From Ilex aquifolium (taxonomy: Eukaryota; Streptophyta; Magnoliopsida; Aquifoliales; Aquifoliaceae), in contig OX637409.1 in assembly GCA_951799425.1 (NCBI GenBank), positions 14,516,960-14,580,959 on the forward strand: a DNA stretch of 64,000 nucleotides, read 5' to 3'. The translations under genes and the position numbers were made by a program. The notes under the pieces are model-generated. The model had not been told where the DNA came from, did not search any database, and saw only the letters and a list, made by a program, of their open reading frames with translations. Numbering within the stretch: position 1 is the stretch's first letter; each line of letters begins with the position of its first letter. Positions 1 through 13,302 of this stretch are shown in pieces.

Positions 1-1446
1 GTAGCATTCAAATCCATAATCAGAGAAAGAAGCCTCCAAGTTTTCAAAATTTTTATTGTTTTTTGCATTCCTAATTTCAAAATGTGATTCATTGTTACTA
101 AATTAAATGATATACATTTCAATTTTTTGGATCTTTTGTTGTGCAATACAATCGAAAAATGCTTGATTGTGTTACTTGTGAGAAAAAGTTAATGTTACTA
201 TGAGGGAAAAGGAAAATCATTTTTACATATTCGACGTCTTGACATTCACAAGTGGTGATAAGTGTCTTAATTCAATTGACGATTATGTGTTACTACTCTA
301 AATAATGTAATTTTCAAATTTGTGGACCGTATTTTGAGCAAAGTAAGGGAAAATTATTGTTACTGTGAAGAAAAAAATATTTCATTGATGTTACTGTGTA
401 AAAAAATATCTCATTAATGTTACTGTGCAACATATATCCTCCTGAGTTTTGTTAAAGTCGTTGTGTTACTGTGTATAAAAATTTGATGTTACTGTGAAGA
501 AAAAAATAGATGTTACATTGCGGTTTGCAATTGTTATTGTGAAGGTTTGCATTTGTTATTGAATGAGTGGATCTTCTTCTAATGAGAGAGAGAGAGAGGG
601 AGAGAGAGAATATAAATTTGAATTTCAATTTATGAGTAAATTAAGGGATAATAATTTCTAATTTAAGAAATTAATTTAAAGTTACTTTCAAAATTTTTAA
701 GGTTTTTATAATTGAACCCAATAACACTGTTAAGGGTATTTTTGGGATTTAAAAAAATAGTGGATTTAAGTACTTATTAGTAAGATAAAAAACGGACTTA
801 TCACCAAATAAATTTTCTTGACGGACTTAAGTCATTATAAGTCCATCCAGGATGACTCATTCCCAATTTTCACTTTTTTTAATTTCTAAGTTTTTAATGT
901 TATGGATTGGATTATAAACCCAAATTATTGCAATAAAAATTTTGATTAGATTTAATTTTTTGGGACTTTTTTGTAGGACTTAAAATTTAATGGATTTAAT
1001 TTTTTTTTTGTGGGCTAGTAATGTACCTAAAATTATGGGGCTTTCTAAAAATTTAGGGCCTAAAACTCATGTTTTTTTTCCATACTGTTGGGCCGGCCTT
1101 ATCTGTCTTTAATAAAACAGGAAAAATAATTAATCGAGATGACATAAGATAGTCTTAGCACTCTTAACTGTTGAACCGTGATATCGTCTTGACTTGTTTC
1201 CATTTTGAATTTAAATCTTCTACCTGATCTCTCTTCTCCTCGAAAAGTTAGATGCCACACATTCAAAGAAGTTCATACGCCACACACTATGTCCTAAGTC
1301 TGTTTGGATTTTAATTCGAATTCGATTAATCGGATATGAATAAATATTTTTATTAATATTTTGGACTCGAATTTGTTATCCTATATTTTACAAATTCGGA
1401 TTTAAATATATCTATATTCGATTCGATTCAAAATATGTATATATCT
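1..1446. other. AT-rich intergenic DNA with short repeats
   Basis: No gene is seen. From about 355 to 520 the 9-mer GTTACTGTG recurs five times at irregular spacing, followed by A-rich tracts, so this looks like a decayed short tandem repeat. A GA microsatellite lies at about 586-609. The stretch at about 890-1100 resembles the reverse complement of part of 36700-37310 (shared segments near TTTTTGTAGGRCTTAAAAT), so the two probably belong to one dispersed repeat family. Confidence 0.5.
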
Positions 1447-2114
1447 TCTATATAATAAAGTAGCTTACAATTCAAATTTCAAAAGATAAACAAAATGACT
1501 TTTGCTACTCGCGGTTGAGATCGAGTTAAATTTTACTTTAAAGTTAATCTAACGGCTAATATTAACACTCTAAATTTAATAAGAAAAATAAGGCCCTAAG
1601 GGTGTGTTTGAAATGACTTTTTTAAAGCAATTTTAGAAATTATTTCTCATAAATATTTTTTTTTTTTAAAATAGTGTTTAAAACCGTCACACCACTACCA
1701 CTACCTCTACCACCACTACCCCCCAGTACCTCTACCACTACCACCACCACCACTGCCACCACCACCGTCGCCGCCGCCGCCACCACCACCACTACCGACG
1801 TCGTCGTCGCTGCCACCACCGCCGCCGCCACCCCCACCATTGTCGCCGTCATCGCCGCCACCACCACCACCACCATCACCACCGCCGCTACCACCACCAC
1901 CACCGTAGTCGCCACTGATGCCATCGCTGCTGCCACCACCGTTATTGCCACCCACCATAACCATCATCGTCTCCTACCACCCCCATTACAACCGATACTT
2001 AAATTCATTTATCTCTCCTCTATGTTTGTGATTTGATTTTGGATGTAAATACAAATATGTTTATTGTTTACCATTTTTTATTATTTTGTGCCTTCAGACA
2101 CATGCAATAACTAG
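1447..2114 (+). mobile_element. Non-autonomous Helitron-like element, copy 1
   Basis: The element starts TCTATATAATAAAG and ends AATAACTAG followed by T. This fits the Helitron rule of a 5' TC, a 3' CTRR and insertion at A/T, except that the base before this copy is T. The 5' subterminal motif CGCGGTTGAGATCG and the 3' motif GCCTTCAGACAC are shared with copies at 13303-14544 and 40709-41311. No RepHel ORF is present. The interior (about 1684-1990) is an impure CCA/CCG/CCT trinucleotide array, which opens long low-complexity frames on both strands. These frames are not regarded as genes. The 3' hairpin is weak, so the superfamily call is probable rather than proven. Confidence 0.62.
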
Positions 2115-2904
2115 TTTCTATATAAATATTAAACAAATTAAATGATTATTTAAAGAAATTTAGTTAAAATTTAGATGTAATTTATTAAATTTTTATAAAA
2201 TTAAGTTATTTCAATCAAATTTCTGATTGTTAACGGATTCGCATATAAACCATAAACATAAAATCCGTTAAATAATCGGATTGCGTTCGGATAAAACTTT
2301 TAATATCAGAATCGAATCAATTAAAATTTTATTCAAATCAAATCTGTTGACGGGCCTAACTAGGACAATAGGCTGAGGCAGTATCTAAATGGGTCATTTG
2401 TATATTGTCTGCCAATTGGTTGTAGTATACTACGTCGAAGGAGATGTGGACTAAGTTGATAAAACTTCAAGAGGGGAACTTAAAGTTGGGCTACTAATGA
2501 CCAGGTCCATTAGGCCTACTAAGAGTCCATTCCCAATAACAAATTATTTCAGCTGGCTAAGTAAAAAAGAAGACTCCTACTAGTGGTCGCCCTAATCCCA
2601 GGCCCAAAAGTTTCGTCTAGGTGATGTTTGGGTGAGGAATGGGCCCATTTGTGCCAAGCACCTGATTCACTATTGCTTTGCAAGTGCACTAATGTATCAG
2701 AGGAAGGATTCTTCCTCCTCCTAGGTGCCCTTTCCAAATGCTCATTTAACAGCTTCCTTGGACTTGTCAGGTAGTCAGACACTATTCATTTAGTACTTAA
2801 CCCTAATCAAGTTTATAAATTTGATTGCTTGATAATGCGTGCTTATATAAGTTTCACTGTTACATTGAGAACACGGTTATCACATTTGCATTTAACATAA
2901 TTCA
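2115..2904. other. Intergenic DNA, nothing recognised
   Basis: AT-rich sequence without a convincing coding frame. A 77-codon open frame on the minus strand at 2549-2782 has no recognisable motif and no neighbouring exon, so it is not called. Confidence 0.4.
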
Positions 2905-2912
2905 GTATGGTA

Positions 2913-3549
2913 TAGTAGTGACAATCGAGTCGTGTCGTGTCGAACATTAGTCAACCCTAATCCAACTCATTTAACTAATCGTGTCGTGTCGAGTTGACAT
3001 GTTTATTTTCGTGTCGTGTTCGTATTCGTGTTGACCCACATAAACTTTGAATAAAAAATTTAACCCTAAAATTTTATTTTCACTTAATTGAATATCTCCT
3101 CATACTTTTTCTACAAACTAAAAATTAACTTAATAATAATAATAATAATGAGTAATAATATCTTTTTTATACAATAATTATGTTAGTGCTTGATAAACAG
3201 TTACAAATAATTAATATTTTATTTCTATAATACTAATTAAATATGCTAATCGTACATTGCGCAACTAAATTAAACATCAGAAGTAATGGAAAAAACAAGC
3301 CATCAGAACATGAAAACTCATACATGTAACGAAAAGGTCAGGATAATCTCCTTTGAGTTAAAAACTTCGTATTGACGGGTTAATTCGGGTTAAGCGGGTT
3401 GAACCCGAACACGACCCATTAACACTTCGTGTTGACGGGTCGTGTCATACACGGGTTTGTACAAAAAAATAGTCAATCCAAACCTATTTACTCGTGTTGT
3501 GTTCGTATCGAGTTATCGTGTCGTGTCGTGTCAAAAATTACCACCCCTA
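2913..3549. mobile_element. hAT-type MITE with 8-bp target duplication
   Basis: The element is bounded by perfect direct repeats GTATGGTA at 2905-2912 and 3550-3557. Its ends are imperfect inverted repeats: TAGTAGTGACAAT on the left against TAGGGGTGGTAAT on the reverse complement of the right. Both halves are rich in GTGTCGTGTCG and CGGGTT motifs. An 8-bp duplication and TAGGGGTG-type termini are usual for hAT elements. There is no transposase frame, so it is non-autonomous. A truncated relative ends at 31896. Confidence 0.75.
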
Positions 3550-3557
3550 GTATGGTA

Positions 3558-5749
3558 AGTATTTTTCCTATTTTTTGCTCGATATTATATTTAGAGACAC
3601 CTTTATAGATCGGAATTCTAGTCAAGGATAAAAGTAACCAAAGAAAATTCATTTCTTTTACATTGCTATAAACAAAGTACTAAAAGTTGATCTAAGCCAT
3701 GAAATATAGCCATCCTTCCAAATTTCACCCAAAGTTAATGCATGTTTGTATACTAAAAAACATAGCTAGCCATAATACATACATAACTATATTTTTTTCT
3801 AAGTCTGCCATGTATGACCATGCTGTTTTTCCTGCCTTTCAATTTGACAAAATCCTAAAATAAAACTGCTGTTCAAGGAAAAAAAAAAGATGAATCTAAG
3901 AAAAATCACCTCTTACACTCTGCCACGAACAAATTACTACTATTATTTTTCCGAAAGGTAAAAGTTTGAATCGATAACAAAAGACCCTTTTCCAAATATA
4001 GAAGGTGTTCTCATCGTAACAAAAGCCATCATAGGCAAAATAAAGTGAGTCCCATCCCATGATTACTAAATTTAGTGAGAACTATAAGTCTTGAACCAGT
4101 ACTTTCCGTACATAAATAAATTATTACACGTTGACTAGAGTCATGAAACCTTAATCAAGCTTCCAAATTTTGTTCCTTGCCCGCTTAAAACTTTCATAGT
4201 TCTAATTTTTAAAGATCCAAATATGCCAAGTAACTTTTTTTTCTACGTTACGGTCAGATTTTCTCTAGATGGTAATTATTTTTTTATAAATATAAAAAGA
4301 AAAAAGTCAAGAAAAGAATCTCTATACACTCTGACTAATAACTAAACTTTGACTACAACTATAAAAACTCAATCAGGATGCCTTATAATCAAAACTTAAG
4401 AGTATGCAACTATACTAAGGATTGGTTTACTCTGTTGTATAGATATTACAGCTAAAACCTCCTTTTTTACACAATAATTGTTTTATTTTTATTTTTTTTA
4501 CATCCGCAATAATTATTTTTTTCTAGACACATAAATGAGCAGAAAGACAATATATATATATATATAGTAATTTTAAGGAAGGAACAGACATAATGATTTT
4601 CAAATTTAATAATAAACATAAAGATGATTATGTTAAAAATATGAAAGAAATTGAATATTCAGATATTGAAAATAAATTGTAAAACTAGGATATACTCCAG
4701 TATTCAACTAAAAAAATATATAATATTGTTGACTTATATACTTCATTATTACCTTCATGTTGTTACAATAATTCGTCTTTGAATTCTGCTAAATCCATCA
4801 TTTATAGACGGGTTTGGGAAGCATATATATATATATATATAATGAAACAGTGAAATGCTTCATTAAATATAATGAAAATCAACTGCAACATTTGCAAATG
4901 TTGAATGGAAGGAAAGTGACATTTCACTTTTTTCACAAAACTCTCCCTAGAAGAAAAATCATAACACCTTGCCTGATAAAATGGAATTTAATGTATATTA
5001 ATATTAGCCCTTTCACATTCTTTTTTTTTTTTTTTTTTACCTAGCTTTATTTTCTTTCTTTACATAAAATTCAAACCCTGTCCTCTTAATATGTAATTAT
5101 TTAGACCGAAAGACCCACAATATGGAATCCTAACCTGCTCAAATTGGGCTATTACCAATTCTAGTTACCAATAAATTAATTAAGCTCATATGAAAATGAA
5201 GCATAATCACATATTGTTAATTATATTGCTAGCCACGGTAGCTAGCCGCTGAATTCGAGGGAGTAGTCGGTCCAAAACCGGACATCTTGTAGCAAAAAAA
5301 ATAAAAATTATATTGTTAGCCAGTCAACACTTATGTCAACCCTAGGAACCTAATAATGTCAAAATACAAATGGGAGGCATATATATATATATATCAGTCA
5401 TCATCTAAGCTCTCTACAATGGGTAAGCATTAAGTAGTCACCCAAAAAGAATTTAACACAGGGCTTAAAACACTCCCCAATTCCCTCCCTACTAATAATT
5501 ACAATTAACTTGTAAAAATTAATATTTAAATGACCTGATGCCCCATAATACCCCCCATCAATAGTTAATTATTTCTTCTCACACATGGATGATATTGTCT
5601 TTTTATTTTGATGATGCCAAAATGAACCTTCCATAAATGAGTTTTACACAAAACAACCTTCCATATATTCACCAAAAAATCCCTAATTTTATTTAATTAG
5701 CAAAATGATTAACTACTGATTAACGAGACCCCTAAACCTTCCACCTTTC
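3558..5749. other. Intergenic DNA upstream of the MYB gene
   Basis: AT-rich, with no gene seen. It contains several TA microsatellites (about 4551-4566, 4825-4841, 5380-5393) and a T tract at about 5021-5038. The last 500-700 bases presumably include the MYB promoter, but I cannot point to a convincing TATA box. Confidence 0.4.
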
Positions 5750-6015
5750 TTACTACCATCGTCTGAATCAGAAGCTCAGGAGTTACTGCCACCTTCGATT
5801 CTCACCCGTTGCATGATTTCAAAGATCAACGGCTGTCAGTGCATGCAGCTTATTGCGAGCCTTAGCATAAGCTCTTTGTCCAACTATAGTTATGTACTTA
5901 TGTTTCAAGTAGAGAGAAAGCAGAGACCCTCTCCTCAATCAAAGCTATTTCTTTTGCTTAAAAGCAGTTTCTCTCTTCTCTCTTCTTGTTTTAGTCTCCT
6001 ACAACCCTCTCTTTC
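5750..6015 (+). promoter_or_regulatory. Probable 5' leader of the MYB gene
   Basis: The sequence becomes markedly CT-rich (blocks of CTCTCTTCTCTC around 5965-6015) directly before the ATG at 6016, as is common in plant 5' untranslated regions. An upstream ATG at 5813 opens a 115-codon frame that overlaps the start of the MYB frame. It has no recognisable product and could at most be an upstream ORF. The transcription start cannot be placed from sequence. Confidence 0.4.
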
Positions 6016-8487
6016 ATGGAAGGTGGGAGAGGAGGTGGTTTTGGGTATGGAAATTTACAAACTAACCCCCCTCCGTTTCGACCAAGTCCTCCATTATCTG
6101 CCATTGACAGGTTTCTTTGGGATCAGACTCAACCCCATTTCTTTCAACAACAAAGTCTGAACGATCTGCAAAACAAAGAGCCACTTGTTTCAGGAAATGG
6201 GTTTTATGATTTTTCTTCTTCTTCTTCTTCCGGTGGTGGTGCCATGGGTGGCTATGCATGTGGGGTATCATGGCCGGATCTTCCAGACACAAGCTTTGTT
6301 GATGGGCTCTTCCTAGATGAAGACACTCTAAATTGGATAGATCCTAACGTAGGATTGAATGAAGAAACTAAATGTGCGCAGACAAATTCTGTGGATAAAG
6401 GAAAAAGAGTGAAAGGTGGCTCTTCTACAAATTTGATCAAGGGGCAATGGACAGAGGAAGAAGACAGGTGATATAACCCAGATTTTTCCTTCAAATTCCT
6501 TTGTTTTCAGAACTATGTTTCATCAATTTTTCTTCTTCCCTTCATGCATGTTTCTTTTCCACATGAGAAATTCAATGCATACCAATGTTTTTGATTTGTT
6601 TTTTTGTTTGTTATGCAGTAAATTGATCAGGTTGGTGAAGCAACATGGAATAAAGAAATGGGCTCATATTGCCGAGAAAATGTTCGGTCGAGCCGGAAAA
6701 CAGTGTCGTGAAAGATGGCATAATCATCTCCGCCCTGATATCAAGGTGTTTTTTTTTTCTCGTTATCATTTTCTTTTTCCGGGGTTTCTACAAACTAAAG
6801 TCACTTTATCTTTCTGTTTCTTTCTGTTTATTTCCTTTACTGTTCTATAACTTGTCATCAAGTAATGAAGTTTCTCTGTTTCAGATCTGCAGGGCTTTCG
6901 AATTTTATGATTGTTGGTAATCTAATAGATATCCAAGAACTGAGATTTGCTTTAGATTTTGTAAATTTCTTCAGTCATTTTACCCAAAAAAAAACCTAAG
7001 TTACCTTATCTGGATTTTCTCGCATTCCCAACTTTTTTCTGTATATAAGACGTCAAAGATTTTGATTTAGCCCACACTAAGGATTTACTTGAAATCTCTA
7101 AGGATTTTTAATAAAGTTTTGTTTTGCTGGTAAATAATTAATGCTTTCTGCAGAAACAGCCTAGATTTTGTTTTGCACATATCAGGACTTTGACATGCAA
7201 AGTTGAAAGCTTTGCAGTTTAATGTCCACTCACATCACCTCTAGTTTCTCTATCGATGTATCCGGAGAGATCCTTTTAGTGATGAACCAATTTTTTTTTT
7301 TAAAAAAAATTTGGTCACAAAACTCTTCCAAAAAATTGTTTAGGGTTTTGTCTGCAACATCAGCATTTTGAATCTTGAGACATGGGTGGTACTTTCTGTC
7401 TCAGTCATTGTCCGTTTACACCTAATTCTCAGATTCTTGTTTAGTGTTCATTTTAATGTGATTTTGGTAACTTTTTCCTCACAAAGCCTTTTTAATTTGC
7501 TATAGAAGCTCCCACCTTTAATAGCTCCATGTAAAAGCTTTTATTGTATAGTTAGGTGGTGGTATCTTATTTTCTTAAATTTTGTTTGTATATATCTCTA
7601 GAACCCACTGTGTTTCTTGTTGTTGTTAATTTTTTTTCCAGAAAGACTGTTGGAATGATGAAGAAGAGATGCTCTTAGTTGAAGGTCATGAGAAGTTTGG
7701 GAACAGATGGGCAGAAATCGCAAAGCACATACCTGGAAGGAGCGAAAATTCAATAAAAAATCACTGGAATGCCACAAAGAGAAGGCAGAATTCGAGAAGG
7801 AAGAGCAAGAAACACGAAGGTGAAATTGTGAAGCCACACCCAACTATATTGCAAGAATACATGAAAAGGAAGGGCTTGAATATTATCACCACCACCGACA
7901 GCAACACCACCAGCAGTACAACCCCCACCAACTCCGCCGTCTCAGAAGGCCCATCAAGCCAATTCAGCGTTATTTTTCCAGAACTGTCCCAAACCACCGA
8001 TGAAGACTCTCCATCTTTAATGGCTCAGACATATGACGATGAACTGACTTTTATGAAAACCCTTTTCGAAAACAAGCCCAAGGATTCATTTGTTGATGAT
8101 GGTAAAATGGTCGGTCGGATTGAGGCAAAAACATCTCAAAATAACTATGTCAATGATTCAGCTGGCTTCAATTCCCTTGGGTTCAAATTCAATGGAACTG
8201 CAGAATGTGGGTTCTCCTCTGCTACTCCAGACACCAACATGTACTTTGCTAATAACTTCCAGAAAGAAGAAGCTCCAAAAACCCCACTTTATTCTGACCT
8301 TTACCTCTCTTATCTGCTGGATGGAACCACTCTTTTACCATCCTGTGAACCCAGCTATGGCAACATGAAGATGGACATGATGATGAATGAGGGTCCCTCA
8401 GGTGGTAAGAAAGAGATGGATGCGGTTCAAATGTATTCATCTTCTCATTTCTCCCATGGAAGCACTAGCAACAGCTTCATGTTCTAA
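6016..8487 (+). CDS. R2R3-MYB transcription factor, MYB98/64/119/118-like
   Basis: Three exons: 6016-6467, 6619-6745 and 7642-8487, with GT-AG introns in phases 2 and 0, giving 474 residues. Repeat R2 (residues about 142-193) has tryptophans W145, W165 and W184. R3 (194-241) has W197, W216 and W235; the first R3 tryptophan is retained, whereas most plant R2R3-MYBs replace it. The blocks GKQCRERWHNHLRPDIK and GRSENSIKNHWNATKRRQ are characteristic of the MYB98/MYB64/MYB119/MYB115/MYB118 group, whose Arabidopsis members act in female gametophyte or seed development. Residues before R2 are Gly/Ser/Pro-rich with an acidic patch; those after R3 have a basic stretch (RRQNSRRKSKK), then a Ser/Thr-rich and acidic tail. 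The product should act in the nucleus on DNA. No terminal motif assigns it to one paralogue, so no symbol is given. Confidence 0.93.
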
Positions 8488-10097
8488 GTTTGGTCGTTGT
8501 GGTACTTTTATCAGGCCCCATGTTTGTTAAAATTAAGTATAATGGTGTCCCAAAAAAACTATGTCAGTGTCAGTCCTACCAGTTTTAGTATGTATGTAGA
8601 ATCTAAATCTTAGTCCCTTTTTGGAAAATGTTTGAAGGGACAGCTAGTCTATGCTAAGAAAATGACAGATTCATAAAAGATCTGTCTTATAGGGTAATGT
8701 TCTAAAATATGAACAGTGCTCTTTTATATATGCTTGACTAATGTAATGTAATGTTATATTCTGGGACATATATTAAGCCTATGATGTCTCCTTGTGTTAG
8801 TTGATGGATGGATGTCCAATTTGTGCCTTTTCTATGATTCTATCTCAATGTGAATCATGGTTTTTCAATTGGGTGTGGAGTGGTTGGTAGCTTCTCCTTG
8901 CGTTGTGATGATCTAATCCCACATCGATTAGTGAAGTGGATGTGGAGTTATACTTAAGTGTGATAACGCGTTTTAAATTGTACGGGCTTAACCTAAAATA
9001 GACAATATTATACGTGAGTCCGGGGTGTTACTTGCGTAACTATTATTTTAAAAAAAAACAAAAGCCCTTAGCATCTTTTTTAGGCTATGATACCACAGCT
9101 AGAATCCAAGTTTCATTTACGGTTGGACTATTATATACCAAACCCAAAAACTTAAACTTATAACATAATTTGTTCCAATCTTTATATATTAAGCCTATCA
9201 TGTTTCCTCATTTAGTCGATGAGAGATAGAGATGTCTTTTCTATCTCACATGTGAATATTTTAACGAGTAATGTTAGATTGACCCAAAAAAAAAACAAAA
9301 AATAGCGGCCAAGTAATGTTAGATTGGTTTCACTTTTATACATTTGAAATTCAATTTTTTTCTATTACTTCGTCAAAAAAAAAAATTCTATTATAATAAT
9401 AATACATCATTTGTTTTATATTTTTGGGCTTTTTGTTAATCAGTGTAGCACTACCCTATTTGAACATCTAATCGGCTTGTAAACAGGTGTTAGTTTTCTG
9501 TTTTTCAGTTACATGCAATGCAATGAACTTATTTCTTTCTTGAGGGGAGAAGGGGCGAGGGAGGGAGGGGAGAGAGGGAGGGAGGAGGGGTTTTCTCTTT
9601 CTCTTTCTTTACTTTTGATCTCTTGTTTTTTTCTCTTACTTTTTGAACTACTTAGTTGGACTTTTGATTTGAAACGGAAATGAAGCGAAGGCAGAGCTTC
9701 CCAAATGGCCTAGTTTCCATGAATTAAGCAACATTTTACCCTTAAAAGTGATCAGGACATTAATTAGGCAGATGAAAATGTTAATGGTGCATGTGTTTTC
9801 AGTTTCTTCATCGCACATGAACCTTAATGGGCTGGTGGGTGGGGAGGGAGAGAGAAGGGGGAGGGGGGGGAGGGGGGAAGAGAGAGAGAGAGAGAGAGAA
9901 TGAAGTGAATGAGACCACCATACAGATCCTACGGAATATTCCCCATTTGACTACCATAGAATAGAGCCACTAAGTTTGTGGACTCAAGTACTTCAATTGA
10001 GTTTGTTGAAATAAACTCTATCACCTACAGGAGTAATGTTAATATTCCCCATTTGACTACCATAGATATTGCCACTTTATATTCATCAATCACCTTT

Positions 10098-10130
<33 letters not shown>

Positions 10131-13100
10131 AATAGTGTCAAAGTACAGAAAAAGTACGGTTACATTTCTGCCCTTTGATTAATTGCTTATGTATTTGTCT
10201 AATTGACCAAGTATTTTGGATTTTTGATAATTAATTTTCTTTTTAGCATTTGTGAACATAGTCTTTCTGATTAATTAGTGTTTTAAGCTTTGTGGAATTT
10301 TATTTTATTTTTCGGAAATAAAATAACTTATATGTTCATGACTCAAAGCCAATTCAAAAACAGCACTGCATGGGCCACAAAATTAAATCTTCAAATTATG
10401 TTTAAATAGTATTATTCAAATAAAAATAAGTGTCAAATTAGGTCTAAGTAGCATTATTAATTTATTTCTTTTTATGGAAAACCATGATTTAGTATATTTT
10501 GAAGGGGAATAGATAAGCTAGGTAGGTAGGGGTGCTCGGCCCATGGAGACGCCTACATACCAGTTATAAGCTTCACCACCTCGTTAACAGAGCCCAACAA
10601 CACTAATAATTAACAATTGTAGTTTTTGTCATAGATATGAATTGCTCACATTCATTTGTCCTATATTTCACGTTAAAAAGGAACTTTAAACTTCCACATG
10701 ATATTGAGGATACAAAAACTAATGCATTGAAATCATACTATATCTATAATATGTACTCGAGGAAAGTTGACCCGTGCACCGGGCTCCCGTTACTACGAGA
10801 TTTGAGAAAATTCAAATTATAGTGGCTTACTCTCACGTGTACAAAATGCAGTGATAATCAAACCTTTATTAATAATAATAAGAAGTCTTAATGAGGGACT
10901 TTCAGGCCATAAAATCCCAACTACTATCTACCCCAGGGGTTTGTTGTTTTGTGTTTTATTCTAATTTTTTACTGATGTAACAAGTAGAAACTGATGCTGG
11001 GCACTCAAGTGTTAGAAGAGAAGTCCTGTTTGGTTACTAATGAATTACAGATTCACAAAATCTGAAGGGTGCTTCTGGGGGGGTGCTCTCAGTGCGAAAA
11101 GTACTCTTGCTTTGTACTTACTACTTAGCTGATGTAATGTGGTTTAAAGATATGGTTTTAGTTTTCTGGTTCTTTCTCATTGACTCGAAATAACTTTTCT
11201 GTGTGCCTTTTGTTGAATTATTTATGTTCTCTTGTTTTTTTCTTTCCCTTTTTCAACAGCTTCTTGAGGCTTTCCAGGTTTTCTGCTTAACGTTTTATTT
11301 TTCATCGTAACTGAACTGAGGCTAAGAAATAACCATCCAACTGGCAAATTCTCCGTGCAAAAAGGCAATGCAGATATAAATGCTAATATGTTGGTTAGAA
11401 TTGGCGGGATGGTAATATTTTTCTATGGTAACTTAAAACATCAAAGGTTCTATCGAGAACGAAAACAATTTTCGGCACGCGAAAGTAAGACAACGTATAT
11501 CTAATCATCTCATACTCCATTTTGGACATTTATATTGATGCGAGAATGCTCCAGGCACGTTAGTAATATTCCCTTAGATTTGCAATATTTTCACGACTCT
11601 TGCAAGATGTGCACCGCGTTCTTTGTGGGGCTCAATATATATATTAGATAAATTAAGACTGACTATATATAAGCTGATCATACTCCCGAAAATATATTTA
11701 TTGTCTTGTCCAAATTCTAACCATACAACAAGCAATAGTAAATATTAGCCATTAATTGGAATGGAGCCAAATTGCCTTCTCATAAAGGACTCTACAACCT
11801 CCACAGTCTCCACAGTACAATGCTTGAAAAGCAATATACATTTGGGTCGGAAAGATATATCGTTTTAAAAGGGGGAAAAAAGTGTATTACTTTTGTCGGA
11901 AAAATCTATTTTTTTTTTTAAAAAGACAGAATTACAATTTGGGGATATGAGCCCTAGAGGGGTGCAACCAAAACTTATGTATCAAATCAGTTTTGACTCC
12001 AACCAAAGGACTTTGTTAAATATCAGTTGTTTTTTAGAAGAAATTCCAAACGAAGAACTTATGTTTGGCATTAATGGCAAAATTTGTCAACCATTGGAAA
12101 AAAATAAACCATGTTATCCAACAACGTTAGCTAGGTTAGTTATACATTTTTTGTTTTTTTAAACAAGATTAACGAACAAAATAACTTAACTTTCTCGTTA
12201 TATGACAAGATTATCTATGAAAAATCAGCCTCGAGTTAATGATGGACGACAAAACTTGTCTAATTCATTAGCCATTAACTCGACAAAACTTATCTGATTC
12301 CTTACACAACAGCTTTTCTAAACAGATAAAGAAAAAACTGTTAACTTCTTTCGTTCATACTGAAGTGTCTTTAACACATCATCAACTCGAGATCTAATAC
12401 CCTACTACTACATCTCACAAAATTACTTGGTTTGTTAACTAACAGCTTTTTTACGTAAGCAAGTCAACTAACGACTGTTTTGTGGATAAAATTGCTCACA
12501 AACGAGCTTTTGTGTTTGTATTAGGTTTACGTTTAAGACATCAATCTCCGAGAAAAAATTGAATCCTTGTATCTAACAAAGTATGTAACGTTTATTAAAA
12601 AACTGTCGTTTTCTTGAAACAGTATAACGACAAAAGAACATAAATTATTCGTTAATTGCATGATTATATTTGACAAACCAACCCTACATAAATGTATACG
12701 ACAAAAATGTCTGGTTTGTTATACAACGGTTGCTTTATTGAAAGTTTGGAAGACAAATGAACTTAATTTTTCTATTAAGTGCGAGTTTTCTCTTACACAT
12801 CGTTGATTTTAGCACTAAAATTGAATCATTGTATTCAAAAAATATTGCTAGTTTAGTTTAATAATTGGCAATTTTTGAACAAATAGAGAGCAAAAGAACT
12901 TGCTACATTCTACTAACTGCAAAATAATTTTTACTACATAAGCTATAAAAGGAAAAATAAAATTGACTTGAATTAGCTACTCCTACAAAATTTTCAGAAG
13001 TTGTTTGAACTCCATAATTTCTTGGACATGTTAGCAATAATGGAACTTAAGTAACAAATAGAGAAATAAACTTAATTTTACCTTTTTAGAAAGGTTATGT

Positions 13101-13302
13101 TTGGCACATCAATTATTATTTTATTTTAATCACCCTTTGCTTTGTCTAGGTTGACCTTAAAAAAAGTAGCTAATAAATTACATTGCAAATGTTCACCATG
13201 TTGTGTTGATAACCTGCTTTTAGGTCAACTTGAGTTCTTAACGATCCATATAAAATATTGTTTTTATAATAGTCTATACTTTTATGATGATGAGTTGTGA
13301 CA
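8488..13302. other. 3' flank of the MYB gene and intergenic DNA
   Basis: About 8488-8770 is the likely 3' untranslated region, with AATGTAATG-type signals. Beyond it no gene is seen. Simple repeats include purine-rich GA/GGA tracts at about 9540-9590 and 9840-9900. A 25-bp direct repeat (ATATTCCCCATTTGACTACC and continuing) occurs near 9939 and again near 10040. A T13-G21 tract lies at 10095-10128. Short frames at 9978, 10637 and 11893 have no motif and are AT-biased like their surroundings. Confidence 0.45.
10095..10128. repeat. Homopolymer junction T13-G21
   Basis: Thirteen T residues run directly into twenty-one G residues. The G run can in principle form a G-quadruplex. Its exact length is doubtful, because such runs are hard to sequence. 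Confidence 0.8.

Noticed and set aside
1674..2036. Open frames on both strands rich in Thr/Pro/Val/Ala or Gly
   Set aside because: They are frames through the CCN/GGN array of a Helitron-like element; three frames are open at once and there is no non-repetitive coding part.
6515..6920. Separate small ORFs in the MYB region
   Set aside because: They run from intron 1 through exon 2 into intron 2; the splice sites give a complete MYB repeat, so these frames are partial readings of that gene.
11893..12162. 89-codon plus-strand frame as a host gene
   Set aside because: No recognisable motif, AT-biased, begins with a Phe/Lys run and has no adjoining exon.
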